Numbered from the stretch's first letter, positions 34,540 through 43,761 are shown. The stretch is 64,000 bases of DNA from CAXXOK01 sp963674895 (GCA_963674895.2 CAXXCY010000001.1:310001-374000), one strand, 5' to 3'. Notes: generated by a model not told the origin, from the letters alone. A program made the numbers and translations.

Positions 34540-35796
34540 ATGCAGACCACAGAGCGCTTTGCCAAAGTCAATATCAATACCCTCATTCCCAACGCACGGA
34601 ATGCCCGTACACACAGCAAAGAGCAAATCTTGCAGTTACGGGCTTCCCTTCGAGAGTTCGGGTTTGTTAATCCTGTGATCGTCGACAAGGACCTGAACAT
34701 CATCGCGGGACATGGCCGGGTACTGGCTGCGAAGGCCGAGGGTGTGACCGAGGTTCCCTGCGTTTTCGTCGAGCATCTGACCGCTGCGCAAAAACGGGCA
34801 TACATTCTGACGGATAACAAGCTCGCGCTGAATGCCGGCTGGGATGACGAGCTGCTGACTCTGGAGTTTAGCGAGCTCAAGGATCTCGGCTTCGACCTGG
34901 AGCTCACAGGGTTTGGTCCGGATGAGATCGACAAGCTGTTTGCTGCCGATGCCGGCGAGGTGCAGGATGATGGTTTCGACCTGACCGCCGCTCTGGAAAA
35001 AGCATCGTTCGTCTTGCCCGGGGATGTGTGGACGCTCGGCCGGCACCGGCTGATCTGCGGGGATGCCACTGACGCGGACACCGTAAAGAAACTCATGGAC
35101 GGGCGCCAAGCGAACCTAGTCCTCACAGACCCGCCGTATAATGTCAGTTTCGAGTCTTCCAGCGGGCTGAAGATCAAAAACGACAGCCAAAGCGCGAAGC
35201 AGTTCTACGGCTTCCTGCTGTCGGCTTTTTTACGGTTCTACGAGAATCTAGCCGACGGTGGTGCGCTCTACTGCTTCCATTCGGATTCCGAGAAGGTGAA
35301 CTTCTTCCGCGCCTGTGTGGACGCGGGGTTCCATTACTCGACCACCTGCGTCTGGGTCAAGAACGCGCTGGTGCTTGGACGCGGCGACTACCAGCAGATG
35401 CACGAGCCAGTATTGTACGCGTTTAAGGATACCGCCAAGCACAAATGGTACTCCGATCGGAAGCAGACGACCATCTGGAACTTTGACAAACCGAAGAAAA
35501 ACACCGACCACCCAACCAGCAAACCGCTTGACCTGCTGGCTTACCCAATCCGCAACAGTAGCCAGGCCAACGCCATTGTGCTGGATACTTTCGGCGGTTC
35601 GGGCAGCACACTCATCGCCTGCGAGCAGTTGGACCGCACATGTTACATGCTGGAGCTGGACGAGAAATATGCCAGCGTGATTCTTCGAAGATACGCCCAA
35701 ACGCAGAGTAACGATGGCGCTGATATTACCTGCGATCGTGATGGTAAAACACTGCAATATGCTGATCTCGTCAAAGAGGTCACGGGGAAGCAATGA
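34540..35796 (+). CDS. ParB-domain DNA methyltransferase
   Basis: This is a 418-residue protein. Residues about 8-100 form a ParB/Srx-like domain (INTLIPNARNARTHSKEQI, IAGHGRVLAAKA). The rest is an N6-adenine or N4-cytosine methyltransferase with TDPPYNV at about 193-199 and FGGSGSTLIACEQ at about 350. The DPPY-before-FxGxG order marks the beta class. No partner nuclease lies beside it, so it is an orphan methylase, probably protecting phage DNA from host restriction or regulating packaging. Confidence 0.92.
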   Translation: MQTTERFAKVNINTLIPNARNARTHSKEQILQLRASLREFGFVNPVIVDKDLNIIAGHGRVLAAKAEGVTEVPCVFVEHLTAAQKRAYILTDNKLALNAGWDDELLTLEFSELKDLGFDLELTGFGPDEIDKLFAADAGEVQDDGFDLTAALEKASFVLPGDVWTLGRHRLICGDATDADTVKKLMDGRQANLVLTDPPYNVSFESSSGLKIKNDSQSAKQFYGFLLSAFLRFYENLADGGALYCFHSDSEKVNFFRACVDAGFHYSTTCVWVKNALVLGRGDYQQMHEPVLYAFKDTAKHKWYSDRKQTTIWNFDKPKKNTDHPTSKPLDLLAYPIRNSSQANAIVLDTFGGSGSTLIACEQLDRTCYMLELDEKYASVILRRYAQTQSNDGADITCDRDGKTLQYADLVKEVTGKQ

Positions 35797-35887
35797 TTTA
35801 GTGCTTGCTATATCTTCCGAGTGGAGCCAATATGTCACTCAGCAAAGGGAAACCCTTGTAAAATCAGTGATTTTGGAGGATATGGCA

Positions 35888-36298
35888 ATGACCAACAATC
35901 AATTTCCATCACCTGAACAGATAGCACGTTTACGCGATCAATACCCAAAAGGCACTCGTGTGGAGCTTGTTTGGATGGACGATCCCCAGGCTCCGCCCAT
36001 CGGTACTCACGGAACCTGCCTCGGAGTCGATGCGATCGGCTCGCTCCAGGTTGCTTGGGACAACGGCAGCTATTTGAACGTTGCCTTCGGAGAGGACATC
36101 ATACGGCGTATACCAGCGATGATTGATACCGTAAAGGAGCAGGCGCTCGCTATACGCAAAACAGGACTGACCAATATGCTGGATACGGCTACCGTACAGC
36201 GTCTGGCATTCGACCGCGGGTACTACGAACTTGTTGATTTCATAGCGTTTGATACGAAATCTTACGCCAAATTCATCATGACTGGAAAAGCGTTATAA
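35888..36298 (+). CDS. DUF4314-DUF5049 fusion protein
   Basis: This is a 136-residue protein from the second ATG, 8 bases after GGAGG. Residues about 5-75 match DUF4314 (FPSPEQIARLRDQYPKGTRV, MDDPQAPPIGTHGT, VAWDNGSYLNV). Residues about 80-136 match DUF5049 (VKEQALAIRKTGLTNMLDTA, AFDRGYYELVDFI). In related phages I know these as separate small proteins. Both are of unknown function and sit near packaging genes. Confidence 0.85.
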   Translation: MTNNQFPSPEQIARLRDQYPKGTRVELVWMDDPQAPPIGTHGTCLGVDAIGSLQVAWDNGSYLNVAFGEDIIRRIPAMIDTVKEQALAIRKTGLTNMLDTATVQRLAFDRGYYELVDFIAFDTKSYAKFIMTGKAL

Positions 36299-36330
36299 CG
36301 CTCACAGAGATCTATAGGGTTCCAAATGGG

Positions 36331-36341
36331 GGCCCTTTCTC
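36331..36341 (+). repeat. Left copy of an 11-bp direct repeat flanking the membrane gene
   Basis: GGCCCTTTCTC recurs at 36871-36881, exactly 540 bases downstream. A consensus -10 TATAAT begins at 36343, and with TTCCAA 17 bases earlier it may form the promoter of the membrane protein gene. Confidence 0.55.
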
Positions 36342-36396
36342 TTATAATGATAACTAACAGGGATCGTCCGCATGTAAACTGAAAAGGAGTGTTCGT

Positions 36397-36846
36397 ATGA
36401 GTATTGTGCAACATAACCTGGATTTGCTTGGCGCAATCCTGACGGTGATTTTTTATTGCTTGTCCATTTTAATTTTTGTTTTCAGACTGTGCGGCAAGCC
36501 GCATTTCGGATACTGGTTGGGCATTCTCATGTTCGTTTTTGCGGTCCCCCTGATTTATCTGCTGATTAAAGCACCCGAGCTGCATCGTCCGTCTCTGTAC
36601 TATGTGCAAATTGGCTTAATGCTGCTGTGGATGTCCGTTGCACTGCTGCTGGACTATATACTAAAAATCAGCTTTCGTCAGATCAAGTGGATGGTCATCA
36701 GCTATGTCATTCTATTCTTTGCCGGCACCGGAGGGTTGCTGGGCATAGCCTCCTGGGCAGGACGCGGATGGAGCATAATAACGATTGCATTGTTCCTGAT
36801 TATGGCTGTGCTTGCTTTTGTTCAAAGAAGAGTGACCGGGATGTAG
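36397..36846 (+). CDS. Four-to-five-TM membrane protein, possible prophage cargo
   Basis: This 149-residue protein is almost wholly hydrophobic, with TM segments at about 9-29, 38-56, 67-87, 98-117 and 124-142 separated by short charged turns. AAAAGGAG lies before the ATG. It has no similarity that I recognise to phage structural or lysis proteins, and it sits between the replication and packaging modules with its own likely promoter. It is flanked by 11-bp direct repeats. It may act at the host membrane in the lysogen. Confidence 0.75.
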   Translation: MSIVQHNLDLLGAILTVIFYCLSILIFVFRLCGKPHFGYWLGILMFVFAVPLIYLLIKAPELHRPSLYYVQIGLMLLWMSVALLLDYILKISFRQIKWMVISYVILFFAGTGGLLGIASWAGRGWSIITIALFLIMAVLAFVQRRVTGM

Positions 36847-36870
36847 CTGTGGTGAAGTGATATATGCAGA

Positions 36871-36881
36871 GGCCCTTTCTC
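36871..36881 (+). repeat. Right copy of the 11-bp direct repeat
   Basis: This is GGCCCTTTCTC again, 25 bases after the membrane gene stop codon. See the left copy at 36331. Confidence 0.55.
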
Positions 36882-36905
36882 ATGTCCTTTGAAAGGATAA
36901 TGCGC

Positions 36906-37010
36906 ATGAGAAAAGATCCCTTACCCCACCAACGGCATCTACAAAAGCTTGTACAGATGGAGGCGGAGTATAAAACCGCAACCGGCTTTCGAAAAAAAGG
37001 ATCTTCGTAA
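36906..37010 (+). CDS. Possible 34-residue basic peptide
   Basis: ATG with AAAGGA 8 bases upstream opens a frame that begins MRKDPLPHQRHLQKLVQ and ends FRKKGSS. It is strongly basic and without hydrophobic parts. The evidence is the ribosome binding site and amphipathic composition only; it may be chance. Confidence 0.3.
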   Translation: MRKDPLPHQRHLQKLVQMEAEYKTATGFRKKGSS

Positions 37011-37424
37011 GGGTATAAAACAAATGATCCGTGATCTGCGGACTTATGACCATCATACGAACCGGGATGGGTGGGTATGATAGAAATGCTTCTTTCTAGT
37101 AAAGAGTGCCTCCCTGCTGGCGCTGCATAGAAGGCACATTTTAAAGGAAAGGTATCTATGTACAGTGTATCACGCTCCCAATGATAAACAAGGATTTAAT
37201 TGGAGCTATAGGTTCTTATAGTGAAGAATAACACATTGCCATTCATGATGGATCCTGATATCATAGATGCCACCCTGGCTGCATACTCTCCTATCCGCCG
37301 GGTCACTTGTCCTTGGGGTATCATCGTGTTAACCTTGTCTTCACACTCAATACCAGAGCCCCAGGGACATTTACTATAGCACCTTAACGCCCATGCACAT
37401 GCCGGGTGTTTTTCTTCACACAGA
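37011..37424. other. 414-base gap before the small terminase gene
   Basis: In related phages an HNH endonuclease usually fills this place. Here I see only very short frames without conserved motifs and one antisense Cys-rich frame without a ribosome binding site. It may hold a cos or pac recognition site for the small terminase. Confidence 0.4.
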
Positions 37425-37430
37425 TTGGAG

Positions 37431-37865
37431 ATGGTCACCATTGCCAAAGGTAAATATGAGAAGTGGCTAGAACCTGACGGCCAGATCCTGCTCCAGGGTT
37501 GGGCACGTGATGGGCTCACGGATGAGCAGATCGCGCACAATATCGGCATCAGCACGGTTACACTGTACGACTGGAAAAAGAAATACCCTACGATTTCTAA
37601 CGCCCTAAAAAAGGGCAAAGAGGTCGTGGACTTCGCGGTCGAGAACGCTTTGCTAAAAAAAGCCTTGTCCGGTGACGTTACCGCCATGATCTTCTGGCTG
37701 AAGAACCGCAGGCGTAATAGTTGGCGTGACCGTTATGATATGCGCACGGACGAACCCAGTCTAAAGAAAGTAGAAGAACTTATGGATGGTCTGGATAAAC
37801 TGGCAGCAGATAACGTTGATGAGTGCAACTCTCGACTCCAATTACTAAACCAGGGTAAACAGTGA
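37431..37865 (+). CDS. Terminase small subunit
   Basis: This is a 144-residue protein. The N-terminal helix-turn-helix (GWARDGLTDEQIAHNIGISTVTLYDWKKKYPTISNALKKGKE) is the DNA-recognition domain of TerS. A helical oligomerisation part follows (FAVENALLKKALSGDVTAMIFWLKNRR). The start (ATG 37431, or TTG 37425) lacks a good ribosome binding site: GGAG directly abuts the ATG. It lies 1.8 kb from the large subunit instead of next to it because two leftward genes intervene. Confidence 0.85.
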   Translation: MVTIAKGKYEKWLEPDGQILLQGWARDGLTDEQIAHNIGISTVTLYDWKKKYPTISNALKKGKEVVDFAVENALLKKALSGDVTAMIFWLKNRRRNSWRDRYDMRTDEPSLKKVEELMDGLDKLAADNVDECNSRLQLLNQGKQ

Positions 37866-37932
37866 GTCAACCTTATCCTGCTCCGTGGTCTGTGCATATC
37901 GCAAAAAGCTCAGATAGCTTCTAGGCAGTCCG

Positions 37933-38532
37933 TTACTGGAACCAGTCTGCGACCGCAATGATTTCGGGTTTGTACACCATCAATATAAAGGCAATTACCA
38001 GCGGAAGAACACCAGCCAGGCTGATCCACAAACGCATCGTCAGAAGGCGAATCAATTTCTTCGGAAGCGTCTGATCTTCTGGCTTCAGGGCGGATACGAG
38101 CCGTTTTATCTTGTATTGGGTTGGAATATCACTCAAAATCCAGAAGGCACCGGAGAATAAAAAGAGAATGAAACTTACAGATAGCCAGCCAATCCGCCAC
38201 AAATCTCCGATACTGAAGCTGAGGGAAATTCCGCTCATCACCGAAAGTATGATCAGGGGGGATGAAAAGCGGGCGTCCAAATAAGCTACTGTATCATAGG
38301 TATGCAGGATTACTTCTTTACGGCCGGAAGCAAGGCTCCGCAACTCCCATAACATACCAATCACTGCATTGGCAAAGAACAGGGTCACTGCCGCAATGTG
38401 TACAAAGCGAGAATGGCTTATAATGACCGGTTGTTTCATAAAAACGATCAGGGCTTCTTGAAAGACGATAGCGAAACCAATCATTGCGGCCATGAGTGCC
38501 AAAAATCCAGCCAGAATCATTTTTGTTTTCAT
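37933..38532 (-). CDS. DUF2269-like four-TM membrane protein (cargo)
   Basis: This 199-residue protein has four to five hydrophobic segments (about 5-28, 43-63, 90-108, 115-136 and 170-190). An early SRFVHIAAVTLFFANAVIG resembles the conserved HIxA-type helix of DUF2269 membrane proteins. No clear ribosome binding site precedes the ATG. It is read against the late operon, between the terminase genes and downstream of the recombinase. It has no known phage role; I infer it is cargo. Confidence 0.7.
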   Translation of the reverse strand: MKTKMILAGFLALMAAMIGFAIVFQEALIVFMKQPVIISHSRFVHIAAVTLFFANAVIGMLWELRSLASGRKEVILHTYDTVAYLDARFSSPLIILSVMSGISLSFSIGDLWRIGWLSVSFILFLFSGAFWILSDIPTQYKIKRLVSALKPEDQTLPKKLIRLLTMRLWISLAGVLPLVIAFILMVYKPEIIAVADWFQ

Positions 38533-38679
38533 AGTGAGTATTGAACCATATTATCGTATATATTACAATAAGAAACAGGTTCATTTGAAAAATTAAACCA
38601 CATGCGCTGTATCGTAACGATAAGGTTGAAGCCTGATGTTTACGAGTATAGCTGAAACAGCATCGTATATTCTGCCCTG

Positions 38680-39513
38680 CTACCAAACCAGCGCAGCAAT
38701 GGCGTCTGCCTTATCCTTCGCCGTAGTCTGGGTGTATAGGTTCGTAGTAAGGATGCTCTCATGCCCTAGGATCTGCTGGATGGTTGTCATGGCGACTCCA
38801 CTCTTGATGAGCTGATATGCAAGACTGTGTCGGAGCATATGCGGCGTGACCTTGATTCCCAGCGCGCTGCCATAGTTGCCGAGGATGATTTCCACGGCGC
38901 CGCGGCCGAGAGGACCACGCTGCCCGATCAATAGACGATCAGTACAGGCATTTCCGCGAACGATGATATACTCTACCACTGCAGCCGTTGCCTTATCATT
39001 TAACGGGAGTGTGCGATAAACGCTGCCCTTGCCGAGGATGCGGATGCAATTCTTCTCCCCCAGCGTGATGTCCGACAACGTCAACCCCGTCAGTTCGCTC
39101 ACCCGAATGCCGGTCGCCAGAAGTAGTTCAATGATGCAGATGTGCAGTGTGTTGCCGCTCACGAGGATGCTTTCGCGCAGGGCATGGAGCTCCGGTGCCG
39201 GCAATCCTTTGTACTCAGGCTTATCACGGTTCTTTGTGAGTTTGGCAGCATAGGCTTCAGGCAGGATCCCTACCTCATTCAGATACCGGCAGAAAGCGTT
39301 CACACTGGCCAGCTTCCGATTGGCGGTGATGACGCTTTTTTCCTGCTGGTTCAGGTATCGCTTGTAATGAATCAGCGTCATTTCACGGATGGATTTCGGA
39401 TCATCGTCGTACCATTGCAGAAAAGCACCAACATCCCGCAGATAGCTGGCGATCGTATTCTCGCTGCGCTCCAGGCACATCAGGTAAAGCCGAAAGCCTT
39501 GTAAATCATGCAT
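38680..39513 (-). CDS. Tyrosine recombinase (XerC/D-type integrase)
   Basis: This 277-residue protein has a SAM-like core-binding N-domain (about 1-85). The catalytic domain shows all six key positions: Arg in ATGIRVSELTG, Lys in LGKGSVYRTLP, His-x-x-Arg in TPHMLRHSLA, His in LGHESI and nucleophile Tyr in TNLYTQTT. AAAGGTG lies upstream. It is the only recombinase in the prophage, yet it sits in the middle of it, between TerS and TerL and on the opposite strand. It may belong to a smaller inserted element. Confidence 0.92.
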   Translation of the reverse strand: MHDLQGFRLYLMCLERSENTIASYLRDVGAFLQWYDDDPKSIREMTLIHYKRYLNQQEKSVITANRKLASVNAFCRYLNEVGILPEAYAAKLTKNRDKPEYKGLPAPELHALRESILVSGNTLHICIIELLLATGIRVSELTGLTLSDITLGEKNCIRILGKGSVYRTLPLNDKATAAVVEYIIVRGNACTDRLLIGQRGPLGRGAVEIILGNYGSALGIKVTPHMLRHSLAYQLIKSGVAMTTIQQILGHESILTTNLYTQTTAKDKADAIAALVW

Positions 39514-39648
39514 CGCAGCACAAACACCTTTCGTTTCTTTGTACTACGATTACTGGCTCTATCATGGCTGAAAGTCAAGCATTTTCTGATTACATAACAC
39601 TAATTCCGTAATGAGTACCAGGAAATACCGCTGAAAAGGAGGCACCGG

Positions 39649-40896
39649 ATGGCACTGCTGAGTGACAAGCAACGGGAATATCGCCGCAATGCCAACCGGC
39701 GCTGGAACGTCAAAACGGGCGCTACCCGCAGCGGGAAGACCTACGGCGATTACCTGCTGCTCCCCAAGCGCATCCTGGCCGGGCATAACCTGCAGGGGTT
39801 GAATGTCATCATCGGCAATACGAGGGGAACCCTCCAGCGGAATATCATCGCACCATTACAGGACCTGTACGGAAGCACCCTGGTCAGCGACATCCACAGC
39901 GACAACACCGCAGAGTTGTTCGGGGAATCCTGCTACTGTCTGGGCGCGGATAACGTCCGACATGTCAACCGCCTGCGCGGCAGCGGCATCAAGTACTGCT
40001 ACGGGGACGAGGTTACCACCTGGCATCCGGACGTGTTTACCATGCTCAAGAGCCGTCTGGACAAACCTTACAGCCGGTTCGACGGTACCTGTAACCCGGA
40101 CAATCCACACCACTGGTTCAAGGCATTCCTCGACAGCGATGTCGACCTGTACCAGCAAACTTACACCATCGACGACAATCCATTTCTGGACAGTGCGTTC
40201 ATCGAAAACCTGAAGCGTGAATACGCCGGCACCGTCTATTACGACCGATATATCAACGGCCTGTGGGTCGCGGCCGAGGGCAGTATCTACCGCACGTTTG
40301 CGGATGATCCCGAGAAGTTCGTCATCACCACCGAATGGTTGAAAATGCGCCCTTTATCCACCGTCACCATCGGCGTGGACTTCGGCGGCAACCGGTCTGG
40401 GCATGCGTTTACCTGCACGGGCTTCACCCACGGCCTTCGGGAAATGGCGACGTTGGCCGAATGGTACCACAAGGGTGAGATCACACCGGGAACCCTGGAA
40501 GCCTCATTCGTGGATTTCGCCCGAGGGTGTATAGACGCCTACGGCGCCAGGATCGCCTACTGTGACAGCGCGGAAAGCACCCTCATCCAAGGCCTGCGCT
40601 CCGCCTGCATCCGGTCCAAACTCCCCCTTCGCGTAGAAAAAGCGAAGAAAGGCCCGATCGCCGACCGGATCCGTTTCCTGTGCCGGATGATAGCCGCCGG
40701 GCGGTACCACATTATGAAGGACTGCAAGCATACCCGTGATGCCCTTGCGTCCGCGGTTTGGGACAGCAAGAAACTGGAGGATGTCCGGTTGGACGATGGT
40801 ACCACAAATATCGATAGTTTGGACGCGCTCGAATATTCCTTTGAACCGTATATGGAGTCCATGACCTATGCGCAGGGAGGGCAAAAAACCGCGTGA
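39649..40896 (+). CDS. Terminase large subunit
   Basis: This is a 415-residue protein. Walker A is VKTGATRSGKTY, Walker B is KYCYGDEVTTW, and the C-terminal RNase H-like nuclease starts at TIGVDFGGNRSGHAF with a further Asp near YCDSAEST. It is of the PBSX/A118 type. It drives DNA packaging into proheads and cuts concatemers. AAAGGAGG precedes the ATG, and it overlaps the portal start by four bases. Confidence 0.94.
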   Translation: MALLSDKQREYRRNANRRWNVKTGATRSGKTYGDYLLLPKRILAGHNLQGLNVIIGNTRGTLQRNIIAPLQDLYGSTLVSDIHSDNTAELFGESCYCLGADNVRHVNRLRGSGIKYCYGDEVTTWHPDVFTMLKSRLDKPYSRFDGTCNPDNPHHWFKAFLDSDVDLYQQTYTIDDNPFLDSAFIENLKREYAGTVYYDRYINGLWVAAEGSIYRTFADDPEKFVITTEWLKMRPLSTVTIGVDFGGNRSGHAFTCTGFTHGLREMATLAEWYHKGEITPGTLEASFVDFARGCIDAYGARIAYCDSAESTLIQGLRSACIRSKLPLRVEKAKKGPIADRIRFLCRMIAAGRYHIMKDCKHTRDALASAVWDSKKLEDVRLDDGTTNIDSLDALEYSFEPYMESMTYAQGGQKTA

Positions 40897-42281
40897 ACAA
40901 GATCCAGCAATACCTGAAAAGCCAGGGGTACGCATTGGTGGATTCCGGATATAGTGGCACCATCGACCAGTGGCTGCACTGGTACCAGGGTTATCTCAAG
41001 GATTTTCACCAGTACACCGTAACGGTCAACAACACCACACGGCAGCTTAAGCGATACACCCTAGGGATGGCAAAAACCGTATGCGAAGACTTCGCCACCC
41101 TGCTGCTGAACGAACGTGTGCAGATCACCGCCAAGGGGTTTGATGCTCTTCCCGGTATCCTGACCGATAACGCGTTCTATGACCGCTGCAATCGGCTCCT
41201 GGAACTTACCATGGCGCTGGGCACCGGTGCGCTGGTGGAGTTCCTGTCCGCTAACGGCAAGCCGGTGATCGACTATATCCGCGGGGACATGATTTTCCCA
41301 CTCTCCTGGGATGGGGACAAAATCACCGAGTGTGCCTTCGGCAGCCGGACGGTATTTGGCAGCGGGAAGAACGCCAAACAGGGGTATTACATCCAGATCC
41401 ATACGAAGGCCGACACAGGCCACCACGTCGCTAACGTCGCGCTGGACGACGCTGGGGCGATCATATCCCTCCCCGAGGGTGTCAAACCAAAGACAGGCCC
41501 CACACAGGCGCCATTGTTCCAGATTCTGCGCCCGGCCATCATCAACAGCGTGGACCTCAGCAATCCCATGGGGATGAGCGTCTATGGCGCATGCGTTGAC
41601 CAGCTGAAAGCTTGCGATCTGGTGTATGACAGCTACGTCAACGAATTCATCCTGGGGAAGAAACGCCTCATGATGCCCCAGAAGCTGGCGCAGATCCTGT
41701 TAGCTGAGGATGGGACCATGAAACCGGTCTTCGATCCCAACGACGTTCTGATCTATGTTTATCAGCAGGATGACGACGGGAAGAACGATCCCAAGGAACT
41801 GGACTTCTCCCTCCGGTGCACTGAGCACGAAATTGGTCTACAGCGGATGATGGACCTGCTGTCCAAGAAATGCGGGCTGGGCGCCGGTCGGTACCGGTTC
41901 GATAAAACCGGTGTGCCGGCGAAAACGGCAACGGAGATCATCAGCGAAGACGACGACCTGTACCAGAGCGTGAAACGGCACGAAAAGCCACTGGAGCGCG
42001 CCATCATCGGCATGGTCCGGGCGCTGGCGGAACTGAGCGGGAAGGATGCCGGTATCCCAGTAAATGTCGAGTTTGATGATTCGATCTTCGAGGACACCGG
42101 CACGATAATCAAACGGAATATCGAATTGGTCACTGCTGGGTTCCGTAGCAAGGCAGCCGCCATCATGGAGATTGAGCATTGCGACGAGACAACCGCCAAA
42201 CAACGTCTTCAGGAAATCGCGATGGAACAGATGATCCAGCCGGATACGGTGGATGATCTGCTGGCGGGTGAACGTGCATGA
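40893..42281 (+). CDS. Portal protein (SPP1 gp6/A118 type)
   Basis: This 462-residue protein from a GTG has the family N-terminus (WLHWYQGYLKDFHQYT) and core helices (KTVCEDFATLLLNERVQITA). A C-terminal Asp/Glu-rich stretch follows (ATEIISEDDDLYQSVKRHEKPLERAI). It makes the dodecameric ring at one capsid vertex. It overlaps both neighbours by four bases, a tight late operon. Confidence 0.9.
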   Translation: MNKIQQYLKSQGYALVDSGYSGTIDQWLHWYQGYLKDFHQYTVTVNNTTRQLKRYTLGMAKTVCEDFATLLLNERVQITAKGFDALPGILTDNAFYDRCNRLLELTMALGTGALVEFLSANGKPVIDYIRGDMIFPLSWDGDKITECAFGSRTVFGSGKNAKQGYYIQIHTKADTGHHVANVALDDAGAIISLPEGVKPKTGPTQAPLFQILRPAIINSVDLSNPMGMSVYGACVDQLKACDLVYDSYVNEFILGKKRLMMPQKLAQILLAEDGTMKPVFDPNDVLIYVYQQDDDGKNDPKELDFSLRCTEHEIGLQRMMDLLSKKCGLGAGRYRFDKTGVPAKTATEIISEDDDLYQSVKRHEKPLERAIIGMVRALAELSGKDAGIPVNVEFDDSIFEDTGTIIKRNIELVTAGFRSKAAAIMEIEHCDETTAKQRLQEIAMEQMIQPDTVDDLLAGERA

Positions 42282-43492
42282 GACTGGACGAATACTCCGA
42301 CCCGATTGTCCGCGTGTATGCCGACTGCGTGGATCTGCTGCTGCAGAACATTGCCCGGCACTTCAAGTTTGCTGCGCTGGACCGAGAGGGCGTCTTCGAC
42401 TGGGAAACCCTAAAGTTGCTGGAGCTTGGGCAACTGCGGCAGGAAAACCTGAAAATCATCGCGCAGACGGTCGGTGATGCTACCGGCATGACGGAGCTTG
42501 CGCTGGAGCGGTGCATGACGCAGGTGCTCGATAAGAATCTCCCGGAACTGCTCGAGGGGGTGGACGCGGGGATCCTGTCGATACCACCCCAGGGACTTTC
42601 CGAATCCATGCAGGGCATTCTCCGTTATTACTCAAGCCAAGCGGTGCGGCAGTATAACCTGGTGAATACCGTGATGCTCACTTCCAGCGAAAACGCGATG
42701 CGGAAGGTCGTCTCCACCATCATGATGAGCCAGGAATATCTGCGGGATATCGCACAGGGCGCGCTGAACACGGCGACCGGGGAGGTGGTTATAGGCATCA
42801 CCAGCCGGCAGGCAGCGGTCCGGTCTGCCATAAAACAGATGGCGCAGGAAGGGATTGTCGGTTTTGTGGACAAGGCGGGGCATCTCTGGTCCCCGGAAGC
42901 GTACGTCAACATGGACGTGCGAACCACTGCCGCCAACGTAGCCCGGGAAGCCGTATTCCAACAGAACAGGGAATACAATCTAGATCTGGTAATCGTGCCG
43001 GTGAATGCAACCGCCAGGCCGCTGTGCGCACCGTTTCAGGGGGCAATCATCAGCATGAGCAACGAGAGCGGAACCACCAAAGATCGCTATTGGAACAATA
43101 TTGCGTATATCCCGGTTGGTCAGACCACCTACGGGCATCCGGCAGGGTTATGGGGCATCAACTGCCATCATGCCCCGGATCCGTTTGTTCCCGGCGTCAG
43201 CAAGCAGCATGACGAGCCAGCTGCGGATGTGGAGGAGCGTTACGGAGCAACCCAGCAGCAGCGTTACTATGAGCGCGAAGTACGCAACGCCAAGCGGATA
43301 GCGGCGTGCTATGACGCTGCCGGCGACATCGAGGCATTTCAGCTGGCGGCCAAGGCTGTGAAGGAGAGAACAGCGAAGTTGAAAGCCGTCTGTGTCCAGA
43401 ACCATCTGCCGTACTACAGTGACCGGGTACAGGTCTACGGCTATGGCAGAAGCCAGGCATCCAAGGCCACATGGGCAGTAAGGAGAAAGTAA
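42278..43492 (+). CDS. Phage minor capsid protein (PF06152-like)
   Basis: This is a 404-residue protein. The central and C-terminal parts contain the typical PLCAPFQGAIISMS, YIPVGQTTYGHPAGLWGINCHHAPDPFVPGVS and Tyr/Arg-rich helix. The His/Cys block resembles the Mu F-type minor head fold. It is probably injected or located near the portal. It is coupled to the portal gene by an ATGA overlap. Confidence 0.88.
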   Translation: MRLDEYSDPIVRVYADCVDLLLQNIARHFKFAALDREGVFDWETLKLLELGQLRQENLKIIAQTVGDATGMTELALERCMTQVLDKNLPELLEGVDAGILSIPPQGLSESMQGILRYYSSQAVRQYNLVNTVMLTSSENAMRKVVSTIMMSQEYLRDIAQGALNTATGEVVIGITSRQAAVRSAIKQMAQEGIVGFVDKAGHLWSPEAYVNMDVRTTAANVAREAVFQQNREYNLDLVIVPVNATARPLCAPFQGAIISMSNESGTTKDRYWNNIAYIPVGQTTYGHPAGLWGINCHHAPDPFVPGVSKQHDEPAADVEERYGATQQQRYYEREVRNAKRIAACYDAAGDIEAFQLAAKAVKERTAKLKAVCVQNHLPYYSDRVQVYGYGRSQASKATWAVRRK

Positions 43493-43500
43493 CCTTAAAA

Positions 43501-43522
43501 CCGCCAAGCAGAAGCAAGGCGG
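43501..43522 (+). terminator. Weak hairpin after the minor capsid gene
   Basis: CCGCC (43501-43505) pairs with GGCGG (43518-43522) and is flanked by AAAA upstream and a short T-containing tail. It may give partial termination before the cargo region. Confidence 0.35.
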
Positions 43523-43554
43523 CTATTGTATGCCGAGTCACGCAGTATGTCCTC

Positions 43555-43761
43555 TTATCCTTTTCGCCGCCTGAACCGCATCAAAGGTTTTTTATCGTTG
43601 GTATGGGTAGGTTTTGAGGTTAGCGGAAACGGTTTACCTTTCAACAGTTCATGGTTGTCTTCGTTCTTTTCCTCCTGCGGACCATGTGGGCCGTGCATTT
43701 CATGATGGCCGTGGTGTCCAGGATGACCAGAATGCACGGCTCTCTCATCTGAATTGGGCAT
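43555..43761 (-). CDS. His-rich small protein (cargo)
   Basis: This 68-residue protein has residues about 10-30 with the composition HSGHPGHHGHHEMHGPHGP (eight His) and then a charged tail ending in MRFRRRKG. The ATG is 7 bases after GAGGGGG. The His cluster suggests binding of nickel, zinc or copper. It is read against the late operon between the minor capsid and scaffold genes. Function is unknown. Confidence 0.55.
   Translation of the reverse strand: MPNSDERAVHSGHPGHHGHHEMHGPHGPQEEKNEDNHELLKGKPFPLTSKPTHTNDKKPLMRFRRRKG

Noticed and set aside
37196..37441. Leftward 82-residue Cys-rich frame (contains ACAWALRCYSKCPW) before the small terminase gene
   Set aside because: No ribosome binding site precedes its ATG, it overlaps the terminase start antisense, and I recognise no family.
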